From Candidatus Aegiribacteria sp. (GTDB lineage: Bacteria > Fermentibacterota > Fermentibacteria > Fermentibacterales > JCC-6): 6,446 bases of DNA. The stretch is from contig JAUVUL010000109.1 in assembly GCA_030600975.1 (NCBI GenBank), forward strand, positions 1-6,446, written 5' to 3'. Shown piece by piece: positions 1 to 6,446 of the stretch. Each line of letters begins with the position of its first letter. Positions within the stretch are counted from its first letter, which is position 1. Position numbers and translations under genes: made by a program. The notes under the pieces were generated by a model. The model had not been told where the DNA came from and did no database searches. It saw only the letters and a list, made by a program, of their open reading frames with translations.

Positions 1-1582
1 CTTCAGGTTTATGCATACGTATACGCGTGGTTACGGTATGACACCTTCAACCAGGGATTCTTCCAGTACAGCCGAGGGTTCACTTTCGTATGATATCAGT
101 CCAGGCAGGATGCAATTGTTCAGCCTGCCTATAATTGAATTCTTCAGAATAAGGCCTTCGCGGCTAAGCTGGTCCCTGGCAAGAAGGAACAGCTGGGATA
201 CGAGATGGAGCTTCCTCAATGATGATACTGTACAGACCAGAGCAACGATATTGAGTACACTGTCATCAAGCGGGTCAATTACATTCAACCTCTGGAAGGG
301 GCTATCCGCCAGCGGTTCCCTTGGACTTACGCGGGATCTGCTGTTCCCCTGGGAGGGGAACCTGGGCGTGAACGTCGGACGGGAGATATCAAGGAATCAG
401 AATATCAGTATTTCCCAGGATATCAATCTGTTTGACTATCTGAACCCCAGATTCTCCTTTGATTCCCAATACGGTCAGTCCAGGCTTGCTCCCCATACTC
501 TGTTGGGCGCTGATTCGCTGGGGCTGCCAAGATATTCGGTTTCCGCCACCAGGAGGGTTAATGTCAGAATCGGACTGGTTCATACCATAAGAAGTCTTGC
601 AAGGCTGCGGGATGAAAGGCTGGACGAGGAGGCTGAACCGGGGAGCCCCAGATGGTTCCTGATAAAGCTTGAGCGCTGGGCAAACATGATTAATGATCCG
701 AGCATCACCTATTCGGAAACCGAAAGCAGTAATTACAGGGATATGGAATTCATTCCCGACTGGCGTTATCAGACCGGTCTCGATCCGGTACTTGACGATG
801 TGGTTCCATGGGACAGGACAAAGGGATGGAACTTACAGGTTTCCGGAGGATTCAGGCCCGTGTCCTCGATGTCGGTCAGGCTTGAGTACAGATCATCGGA
901 AAACAGAAATCTCTATTCCGGATTCTGGAATAATCAGAGATCGAAGACCTGGCCCTCCATATCCTTCTCCTGGTCCGGATTGAACAGGCTGCCCGGATTG
1001 AGTGATATCATAAGGACAGGTTCAGCCAGCTCCGGTTACAATATTGAAACAAGTGAGAGCGGAAGATATGAAAGTGATGTCTATACACCGACCACGGAGA
1101 CGAAAAAGACAAGCTGGACACCGCTGTTCAACATCAGCATTACACTCATGAACGATGTACAGATAACTCTCAGCGACAACATTACCAGAACAGTAATGCA
1201 GAGCTTCACAGGAACGCAGGCAAAGACTGAAAGCAACAACAGCAACCTTCAATTTCGAATTCAATACTCATTCAGCGCTCCCGGTGGCTTCGCCATACCT
1301 CTGCCGCTGCTTAACAGGCTTCGGATAAGTTTCCGGAGCGATCTCACAACAAGCCTCAATGTAACCAGATCCAGAACCAGGAGTGAGCTTTTCGGAAGCC
1401 TCGTTGGTGCGCAACTGCAGACCGACAGAGAGGAGTGGCGGATAGAACCTGCTCTGAATTACGATTTTGGCACGGTAACTGCCGGGCTTACAGGTATTTT
1501 TGGCTGGAAAACCGATAGGGTCAATTCACAGTATAATCAGCGGGATGTCGGAATGAACATCTGGGTAACCATTAATTTCTGA
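1..1582 (+). CDS. C-terminal part of a large outer-membrane beta-barrel protein, probably SprA-like (5' truncated)
   Basis: The reading frame is open from base 2 with no stop and no ribosome-binding site before the first ATG at 11, so the gene almost certainly begins upstream; about 526 residues are visible. The visible part is a run of short alternating polar/hydrophobic strands rich in Ser, Arg, Asn and aromatics, with turns between, and it ends in an amphipathic strand (DVGMNIWVTINF) closing on Phe, the typical C-terminal signal recognised by the BAM outer-membrane insertion machinery. No transmembrane helix is seen. Phrases such as LGVNVGREISR followed by NLFDYLNPRFSF, and the RDVGMN ending, remind me of the C-terminal region of SprA, the giant translocon pore of type IX secretion and gliding, and of its homologues in related phyla. 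The barrel call is secure. The SprA assignment is recognition from memory without an alignment; another large TonB-independent barrel is the alternative. It is separated from the pilus genes by 186 bases and is probably a different transcription unit. Confidence 0.6.
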   Translation, partial: FRFMHTYTRGYGMTPSTRDSSSTAEGSLSYDISPGRMQLFSLPIIEFFRIRPSRLSWSLARRNSWDTRWSFLNDDTVQTRATILSTLSSSGSITFNLWKGLSASGSLGLTRDLLFPWEGNLGVNVGREISRNQNISISQDINLFDYLNPRFSFDSQYGQSRLAPHTLLGADSLGLPRYSVSATRRVNVRIGLVHTIRSLARLRDERLDEEAEPGSPRWFLIKLERWANMINDPSITYSETESSNYRDMEFIPDWRYQTGLDPVLDDVVPWDRTKGWNLQVSGGFRPVSSMSVRLEYRSSENRNLYSGFWNNQRSKTWPSISFSWSGLNRLPGLSDIIRTGSASSGYNIETSESGRYESDVYTPTTETKKTSWTPLFNISITLMNDVQITLSDNITRTVMQSFTGTQAKTESNNSNLQFRIQYSFSAPGGFAIPLPLLNRLRISFRSDLTTSLNVTRSRTRSELFGSLVGAQLQTDREEWRIEPALNYDFGTVTAGLTGIFGWKTDRVNSQYNQRDVGMNIWVTINF

Positions 1583-1600
1583 TTCCTGATATCTGAAATC
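1581..1600. repeat. Imperfect 20-base palindrome at the end of the barrel gene
   Basis: GATTCCTGATATCTGAAATC pairs with itself at 8 of 10 positions around a GATATC core and overlaps the barrel gene's TGA stop (1580-1582). The CCTGAT unit recurs at 1600-1605. It has no loop and no following T-run, so it is not a Rho-independent terminator. It could be a regulator-binding site or chance; nothing else in the sequence decides this. Confidence 0.3.
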
Positions 1601-1768
1601 CTGATTGTCAACCATCTGGTCATTTACTTCATTTATATATATGCTCATTAATGTTCGAAATGAAATATTACATATAGTAATAATGTACAACAGAATGTGA
1701 GCGTGTATGATTACAGGAGTGCTGCATGCTAACTTGGCTTATAAGCTGATTTTGGAGGCTTGATAAGC
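1583..1768. promoter_or_regulatory. AT-rich intergenic region, probable promoter and leader of the pilus ATPase operon
   Basis: This is the only sizeable non-coding stretch in the window and is clearly richer in A and T than its flanks, especially 1620-1690. It must hold the end of the barrel gene's transcript and very likely the start of the pilB-pilB-pilT transcript. I see TATAGT at 1673-1678 as a possible -10 element, but no good -35 at the right distance. A GG/GC pair with sigma-54-like spacing lies at 1716-1729. A 7-base inverted repeat (TTCATTT at 1628-1634, AAATGAA at 1658-1664) is AT-only-like, has a 23-base loop and no T-run after it, so it is not a convincing terminator. No tRNA, riboswitch or convincing small gene is visible. 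Confidence 0.5.
1754..1758 (+). promoter_or_regulatory. Shine-Dalgarno site that decides the start of the first pilB
   Basis: GGAGG lies 10 bases before the ATG at 1769, but only 1 base before the in-frame TTG at 1760. A start at the TTG would leave no usable spacing, so the ATG at 1769 is the likely start. Confidence 0.75.
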
Positions 1769-3553
1769 ATGAAGATAGGTCAGCTCCTTCTGAATTCAGG
1801 AATCATAACAAACAAGCAGCTTGACAAAGCACTCAAGAAACAGAGTGAAGAAGGCAGCAGACTCGGATATCATCTGGTGGGTATCCAGGCCATTTCGGAA
1901 GAGGATCTGAATAAATTCCTGGCAAGACAGCAGAGTATCGAGAGTGCAAATCTCAATGCAGCGAGCATTGATGAAGATGTTATTAATCTCATATCAGGTG
2001 ATATAGCAAGAAGATATGAAGTTATTCCCATTAGCAGAGAGGGCAGAAAACTGATTGTCGCCATGACCGACCCCAATAACCTCTTTGCAATTGATGATCT
2101 GAGATTCTCATTGGGAATGGATATAGAACCCCATATATGTGCTTCCAGTATGGTAAGAAAAGCCCTGACAAAATTCTACCCGGATTCCGAGGCCATCGTA
2201 TCCGTCGAGGATAGCGAGAAGAGGCAGAAGAGCAACACTATACATGAAGCCCTTGCCGATATCGATGACGAAGGTATTGTCGAAGATTCTGAAATGCTTA
2301 TGGGCGACGAAGTCTTTGAATCCATGATAATCCAGGAGGATGAAGAAGAGGACATCGAAGATGAAGATCTTGACTATAGTATTTCGGATTCTCCGGTAGT
2401 CAAGCTCGTGAACAGTCTCATCGCGGATGCGGTAAGGAGGGGGGCAAGTGACATTCATTTCGAGCCCTTCGAGAGATACGTCAGAGTCAGATTCAGAATA
2501 GACGGCATTCTTCACGAGGTAATGCGCCCAAGCCGAAAGTACAGGTCATCTATGGTCAGCCGACTTAAAATCATAGGTGGAATGGATATTGCTGAACACC
2601 ATCTTCCGCAGGACGGCAGGCAGAAGATATTGGTCGGTGACAGGTTTGTAGACTTGAGGCTCGCGACCCTGCCTACCCTTTTTGGTGAAAAGGTTGAAGT
2701 CAGGCTGCTGGACCGCAGCGCCGTTATTCTTGACCTTGATAAGCTTGGATTCGAAGAAGAACCTCTCAAGGAATTCAGAAGAGGCATCCATAGACCCTTT
2801 GGAATTGTCCTGGTTACGGGACCCACCGGATGCGGTAAAACAACCACGCTGTACTCGGCTCTTACAGAACTTAACGACATCGGCGTAAACATAATGACTG
2901 CTGAAAACCCGGTGGAATTCAATCTGAAGGGAGTCAACCAGGTTCAGATGAATGCCGATGTTGGATTGACCTTCGCCAACGCCCTCAGAGCTTACCTTCG
3001 CCAGGATCCAGATATAATCATGGTCGGAGAAATTCGTGATAAGGAAACCAGTGAAATCGCGATAAGGGCCGCTCTTACCGGGCACCTGGTGCTTTCAACT
3101 ACACATACGAACGATGCTCCAAGCACTATAAACAGGCTCATAGACATGGGAACCGAACCCTTCATGCTGAGTACATCGCTGGTATGTATCGCCTCTCAGA
3201 GACTTATCAGAAAGATATGCCCCAAATGCAAGACTCAGATCCATGTCCCGGAAGATGCCTTCATTGATGCAGGAATTGACCCTGAACGATTCAGTAAAGT
3301 CGATCTTTACGAAGGTACCGGTTGTTCATACTGCAACAAAACAGGTTACAAGGGTAGAATGGGAATTTTCGAAGTCATGCGTGTTGACGAGGATATAAGG
3401 CAGCTGATAGAGGGGGATGCTAATAGTATCGCGATTGAAAAGGAGGCTCTGAGGAAGGGTATGGTGAATCTGAGAGAAGCAGCTCTCAGAAAGCTGGAAG
3501 CCGGACTGACTACATTCGATGAAGTTCTAAGGGAAACGATCTCGAACGAATAA
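1769..3553 (+). CDS. pilB: Type IV pilus extension ATPase PilB (GspE/PilB family), first paralogue
   Basis: This 594-residue hexameric cytoplasmic ATPase should power pilin addition at the inner-membrane platform PilC. An in-frame TTG at 1760 would add three residues but clashes with the Shine-Dalgarno. Residues 1-138 form an MshEN/T2SSE_N domain with two tandem 24-residue motifs (2-25 and 31-54) split by the usual 5-residue spacer: the cyclic-di-GMP-binding layout. Motif 1 has Lys-Ile for Arg-Leu; motif 2 keeps RLG but has Gln at the usual Gly. Residues about 163-207 are a very acidic linker. The core starts near 208 and includes RFRIDG (241-246), Walker A GPTGCGKTT (351-359, Lys357), Asp box TAENPVE (377-383, Asn in place of the usual Asp), Walker B DPDIIMVGEIRD (413-424, Glu421) and His box STTHTND (443-449). 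Zinc-site cysteines are 484, 487, 519 and 522. It is slightly longer than typical PilB because of the linker. GspE of type II secretion is the alternative, disfavoured by the adjacent pilT. Confidence 0.93.
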   Translation: MKIGQLLLNSGIITNKQLDKALKKQSEEGSRLGYHLVGIQAISEEDLNKFLARQQSIESANLNAASIDEDVINLISGDIARRYEVIPISREGRKLIVAMTDPNNLFAIDDLRFSLGMDIEPHICASSMVRKALTKFYPDSEAIVSVEDSEKRQKSNTIHEALADIDDEGIVEDSEMLMGDEVFESMIIQEDEEEDIEDEDLDYSISDSPVVKLVNSLIADAVRRGASDIHFEPFERYVRVRFRIDGILHEVMRPSRKYRSSMVSRLKIIGGMDIAEHHLPQDGRQKILVGDRFVDLRLATLPTLFGEKVEVRLLDRSAVILDLDKLGFEEEPLKEFRRGIHRPFGIVLVTGPTGCGKTTTLYSALTELNDIGVNIMTAENPVEFNLKGVNQVQMNADVGLTFANALRAYLRQDPDIIMVGEIRDKETSEIAIRAALTGHLVLSTTHTNDAPSTINRLIDMGTEPFMLSTSLVCIASQRLIRKICPKCKTQIHVPEDAFIDAGIDPERFSKVDLYEGTGCSYCNKTGYKGRMGIFEVMRVDEDIRQLIEGDANSIAIEKEALRKGMVNLREAALRKLEAGLTTFDEVLRETISNE

Positions 3554-3554
3554 C

Positions 3555-3559
3555 GGAGG
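3555..3559 (+). promoter_or_regulatory. Shine-Dalgarno site for the TTG-started second pilB
   Basis: GGAGG begins one base after the upstream TAA stop (3551-3553) and stands 6 bases before TTG at 3566, ideal spacing. The first in-frame ATG (3581) would remove the RLG of the first cyclic-di-GMP-type motif. Both points support TTG as the real start. Confidence 0.75.
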
Positions 3560-3565
3560 TAATTT

Positions 3566-5377
3566 TTGCTCAACAGACTTGGTATGATGCTTCTGGAATC
3601 CGGGATGGTTACCAGGGATGAAATCGATCAGATAGTGAGCGAGTACGGTCCTGGCGAGATCGAACTTGCTGACCAGCTGGTATCAATGGGCATTGTACCT
3701 GAAGACCTTATTACCGAATACCTATCCGAGATCTATTCTGTAAAGCCTGTGTTTCTCAATGAAATGGAAATTGATCCCGTCCTTGCAGAATCACTTCCGG
3801 ATGAGACTGCCAGGAGATACCTCCTGACTCCCTTTAAAGAGGAAAAGGACTACTTACATATCGGCATGGGTTCCCCCGGGGATCTTTACGCAATCGATGA
3901 TGTAAAATTCGCAGTGGGAAAAGAAGTCATAGTCTATGCTTCAGCTCCCTCAGCCGTAAGAAGAGCACTGAATGACCTGTACGGCAAGCAGGATGCCCTT
4001 GTGTCGGTAAAAGATCAGCTGGATGATTATGAGGAAGAGCTCGATGATCTGGAGATAGTGCATACTCTTGGATACGAGGATGAGGAGGAAGAGGATTATG
4101 AGGAGAACGATCTGGAAGATGAATACGCGAATCTCTCTGAAGGTCCAATAGTAGCATTTGTAAACTCGATCATTACCAAGGCTGTTCTTACTGAAGTCAG
4201 TGATATTCATATAGAGCCTTACGAGAAGCACCTCAGAATAAGATACAGGCGCGACGGTAAATGCTTCGTGGTCAGAAAACTTCCCAAGAAAGTGCAACCT
4301 CAGATTTTAAGCAGGCTTAAAATAATGGCCAGTATGAATATAGCAGAGAAAAGAAAAACACAGGATGGACGAATCAAGGCCATAATTGATGGAAGATCGA
4401 TTGACTTCCGTGTAAGTGCGGTGCCTACTATCAACGGGGAGAAGATCGTACTGCGTATCCTTGACAGGGGTAGCCTGGAGCTCGACCTCCGGGAACTGGG
4501 CTTTCCCGAAGACGCGCTCAAACTATTCTTGCAGGGGGTCAGTTCTCCATACGGTATCGTTCTGGTAACAGGTCCTACGGGAAGCGGCAAGACAACAACT
4601 CTTTATTCTGCTCTCAGTGCACTGAACACGGATAATGTGAACATCCATACAGCTGAAGAACCGGTGGAGTACAATTTAGAAGGTTTAACCCAGTCTCAGA
4701 TCGATTTTAGTAAAGGATACGATTTCGCCTCGGCTCTCAGAGCCATTCTGAGGCAGGATCCCAACATAATCATGGTTGGTGAAATAAGAGACCTGGAAAC
4801 TGCCAGCATAGCTATAAAAGCTGCACTTACAGGGCATCTGGTTTTTTCCACTATACACACAAACGATGCCCCCAGTACAGTGAACAGGTTGATTGACATA
4901 GGTATCAAGCCATTCCTTGTAGCATCCGCAGTTCGAACGATCATGGCCCAGAGACTTGTAAGAAAGATCTGCAAATACTGCAAAACACCCCATGAGTATA
5001 CGGATGATGAATACAAGGCAGCGGGTGTTGACCCCGCTGAAATGGCCGGTCATACAACATACAAGGGTAAAGGATGCAGTAAATGTAGCGGTTCCGGTTA
5101 CAAAGGAAGAACGGGTCTTTACGAAGTGCTCGCAATTGATAAGAATATAAAACAGTCCATTATTGAAAAGATTACCGCAGGGGGGCTGCGGGTTCTCGCT
5201 GTTCGAAACGGGATGAGAACACTTAGAATGGATGCTGTTGCGAAGCTGAAGGCGGGTGTTACGACACTTGAGGAAGTTACAAGGGGTACCGCTGAAGATG
5301 ATCTGGAAGTACTGAGGGTCATAGAGGAATTGAAGAGCAGAACTGCTCAGCAGACAGAGGAAGGACATTCGGCGTGA
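3566..5377 (+). CDS. pilB: Second PilB/GspE-family extension ATPase, divergent tandem paralogue
   Basis: A 603-residue relative of the gene before it, with the same architecture: MshEN domain (about 1-140), acidic linker (about 150-192), RecA-like core and zinc site. Seen: RYRRDG (226-231), Walker A GPTGSGKTT (336-344, Lys342), Asp box TAEEPVE (362-368, Glu in place of the usual Asp), Walker B DPNIIMVGEIRD (398-409, Glu406), His box STIHTND (428-434) and cysteines 469, 472, 504, 507. The catalytic set is intact, so it should be an active extension-type motor. The core matches its neighbour closely around the nucleotide motifs, while N-domain and linker differ much more, so this is an old duplication. 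Its first MshEN motif keeps RLG (4-6) but ends in Tyr for Gln; the second (33-56) has Glu for Arg, Ala for Gly and Ile for Gln, and a position usually Asp-Pro is Ser-Pro (103-104). Cyclic-di-GMP binding is doubtful. A hydrophilic tail follows about residue 575. It starts with TTG, 12 bases after the first pilB. It may be a second pilus motor, a hetero-partner or a GspE for another filament. Confidence 0.9.
   Translation: MLNRLGMMLLESGMVTRDEIDQIVSEYGPGEIELADQLVSMGIVPEDLITEYLSEIYSVKPVFLNEMEIDPVLAESLPDETARRYLLTPFKEEKDYLHIGMGSPGDLYAIDDVKFAVGKEVIVYASAPSAVRRALNDLYGKQDALVSVKDQLDDYEEELDDLEIVHTLGYEDEEEEDYEENDLEDEYANLSEGPIVAFVNSIITKAVLTEVSDIHIEPYEKHLRIRYRRDGKCFVVRKLPKKVQPQILSRLKIMASMNIAEKRKTQDGRIKAIIDGRSIDFRVSAVPTINGEKIVLRILDRGSLELDLRELGFPEDALKLFLQGVSSPYGIVLVTGPTGSGKTTTLYSALSALNTDNVNIHTAEEPVEYNLEGLTQSQIDFSKGYDFASALRAILRQDPNIIMVGEIRDLETASIAIKAALTGHLVFSTIHTNDAPSTVNRLIDIGIKPFLVASAVRTIMAQRLVRKICKYCKTPHEYTDDEYKAAGVDPAEMAGHTTYKGKGCSKCSGSGYKGRTGLYEVLAIDKNIKQSIIEKITAGGLRVLAVRNGMRTLRMDAVAKLKAGVTTLEEVTRGTAEDDLEVLRVIEELKSRTAQQTEEGHSA
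5357..5365 (+). promoter_or_regulatory. Possible weak ribosome-binding site for pilT inside the end of the second pilB
   Basis: The purine run GAGGAAGGA lies 13 bases before the pilT ATG, farther than ideal. With TGA and ATG only one base apart (TGATATG, 5375-5381), translation of pilT probably depends on ribosomes finishing the upstream gene. Confidence 0.4.
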
Positions 5378-5378
5378 T

Positions 5379-6446
5379 ATGATTATTAAGACGCTTTTGA
5401 AAGAAATGATGGAAAGACGGGCTACCGACCTTCATCTTACGGTTGGAACCCCTCCCGTTGTTCGGATTGATGGTGAACTGGAAAGGATGGAGTACGATCC
5501 TCTGACAGCCCAGGATACCCAGAACCTCGTTTACAGCCTTATCAAGGATGAGCAGAAGAAGAGGTTTGAGCTTGAGAAGGAGCTTGACTTCGCATTCGGA
5601 ATCAAAGGTCTTTCAAGGTTCAGGGCCAACGTATTCTTTCAGAGGGGCTGTGTAGCCTGTGCCATCAGGTCCATTCCCCATGAGATCCTTTCTTTCGAAG
5701 AACTCGGACTCCCGAAAGTCGTAAAGACCTTCTCAGATAAACGGCAGGGTCTGATTCTTGTTACAGGACCAACAGGATGCGGTAAATCAACTACACTTGC
5801 CTCAATACTCCGGAAAATAAACGCTTCAAGGCATTGTCATATCATAACTATTGAGGATCCCATAGAATACGTACACCATCATGATAAAGGTATCGTTAAT
5901 CAGAGGGAGATTGGACAGGACACCAAGTCCTTTGGCAATTCACTGAGATACGTGCTAAGGCAGGATCCAGATGTAGTTCTGATCGGTGAGATGAGGGATA
6001 TGGAAACGATGTCGGTAGCCCTGAATATCGCCGAGACAGGCCACCTTACCCTGGCCACCCTGCACACCAACTCCACTTATGAATCCATCAACAGGATTAT
6101 CGACTCATTTCCAGCGGAAAGCCAGGATCAGGTCAGAAGTCAGCTGTCATTTGTAACCATAGGTATACTCACGCAGCAGCTGGTACCGAAGGCCAGAGGA
6201 TCGGGCAGGGCGCTGGTTGCGGAGGTCCTTGTATGTAACCCGGCAGTCAAGGCAACGATTCGCCAGGATAAACTTCACCAGATTTACGGGCTTATGCAGG
6301 CCGGTCACAAGTATGGTATGAAAACGATGAATCAATCCCTCTTTGAGCTTTACAGGAAGAAGGAAATAACCAAAGAGGTTGCTCTGGAACGTTCTCATGA
6401 TATAGGGGAACTGGAACAGATGATAGCAACAGGAAGAGATATTATC
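5379..6446 (+). CDS. pilT: Type IV pilus retraction ATPase PilT (3' end cut by the window edge)
   Basis: PilT is the hexameric cytoplasmic ATPase that depolymerises pili, giving retraction, twitching and DNA uptake. My translation from ATG at 5379 is open for 356 codons to the last base. The protein is nearly complete, since PilT proteins are usually about 340-380 residues and the typical C-terminal segment is already present. Residues 1-100 are the PAS-like N-domain, with ATDLHLTVGTPP (15-26) and SRFRANVFFQRG (79-90). Nucleotide motifs follow: Walker A GPTGCGKST (130-138, Lys136), Asp box TIEDPIE (157-163, canonical), Walker B VVLIGEMRD (199-207, Glu204) and His box TLATLHTNS (224-232). There is no MshEN domain and no four-cysteine site, which separates it from PilB. 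The retraction-associated AIRNLIRE motif aligns with AVKATIRQ (289-296), heavily substituted. Its start is one base after the second pilB stop, so co-translation is likely. PilU is an alternative, but single-copy PilT fits best. Confidence 0.92.
   Translation, partial: MIIKTLLKEMMERRATDLHLTVGTPPVVRIDGELERMEYDPLTAQDTQNLVYSLIKDEQKKRFELEKELDFAFGIKGLSRFRANVFFQRGCVACAIRSIPHEILSFEELGLPKVVKTFSDKRQGLILVTGPTGCGKSTTLASILRKINASRHCHIITIEDPIEYVHHHDKGIVNQREIGQDTKSFGNSLRYVLRQDPDVVLIGEMRDMETMSVALNIAETGHLTLATLHTNSTYESINRIIDSFPAESQDQVRSQLSFVTIGILTQQLVPKARGSGRALVAEVLVCNPAVKATIRQDKLHQIYGLMQAGHKYGMKTMNQSLFELYRKKEITKEVALERSHDIGELEQMIATGRDII

Noticed and set aside
1628..1664. Inverted repeat TTCATTT/AAATGAA as a transcription terminator for the barrel gene
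   Set aside because: The stem is weak and AT-rich, the loop is 23 bases, and there is no T-run after it.
1707..1763. Possible 18-residue leader peptide (ATG at 1707, TGA at 1761-1763) overlapping the first pilB Shine-Dalgarno
   Set aside because: There is no clear ribosome-binding site ahead of it and no regulatory codon run such as repeated amino acids, so it is most likely chance.
1760..1768. TTG at 1760 as start of the first pilB
   Set aside because: It sits one base after the GGAGG site, too close for initiation. The ATG at 1769 has workable spacing and gives the usual short MKIGQLL start of the MshEN domain.
2546..3085. Minus-strand open frame of 179 codons opposite the first pilB
   Set aside because: Antisense to the Walker A/Walker B region of a convincing PilB, no plausible domain; a by-product of codon bias in the coding strand.
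4685..5368. Long minus-strand open frame of 227 codons opposite the second pilB
   Set aside because: It lies wholly antisense to a well-supported ATPase core, its translation has no recognisable domain, and it is rich in Cys, Ser and Phe as expected of a shadow frame.
6147..6398. Minus-strand open frame of 83 codons near the right edge
   Set aside because: It is antisense to pilT, whose frame continues unbroken to the window edge.

Overview
The window holds one contiguous four-gene plus-strand stretch: the 3' end of a large outer-membrane beta-barrel protein (1-1582, open at the left edge), an AT-rich intergenic region (1583-1768), and then a tightly packed cluster of three type IV pilus motor ATPases. 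These are two different PilB-type extension ATPases in tandem (1769-3553 and 3566-5377) and a PilT-type retraction ATPase (5379-6446, running off the right edge). I found no RNA gene, mobile element, CRISPR array or convincing intrinsic terminator. Long minus-strand open frames opposite the ATPase genes are shadows.

Organism (inference): the host has an outer membrane, shown by the beta-barrel ending in Phe, and it makes type IV pili. The barrel resembles the C-terminal part of SprA-like giant translocons, known from Bacteroidota and related phyla. SprA-like proteins next to PilB/PilT, with moderate base composition and TTG start use, would suit an uncultured phylum of the Fibrobacterota-Chlorobiota-Bacteroidota/Gemmatimonadota/Fermentibacteria neighbourhood rather than Bacteroidota proper, most of which lack type IV pili. 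The sequence alone does not settle the phylum.

How the genes work together: the ATPase genes are separated by 12 and 1 bases and look like one translationally coupled unit. By family knowledge, PilB hexamers drive pilin polymerisation through PilC and PilT hexamers drive depolymerisation. Platform protein, alignment proteins and pilin are not in the window. All three motors keep Walker A, Walker B, Asp-box and His-box elements, so all look like working ATPases. Both PilBs carry an N-terminal MshEN (T2SSE_N) domain, an unusually acidic linker, a RecA-like core and a four-cysteine zinc site.

The most interesting features are the side-by-side extension motors with unequal erosion of the cyclic-di-GMP motifs, altered Asp boxes in both PilBs (Asn and Glu in place of the usual Asp), and a PilT whose AIRNLIRE motif is strongly changed. 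I see no clearly new system, but the two-PilB plus PilT arrangement suggests pili with interchangeable or mixed extension motors.
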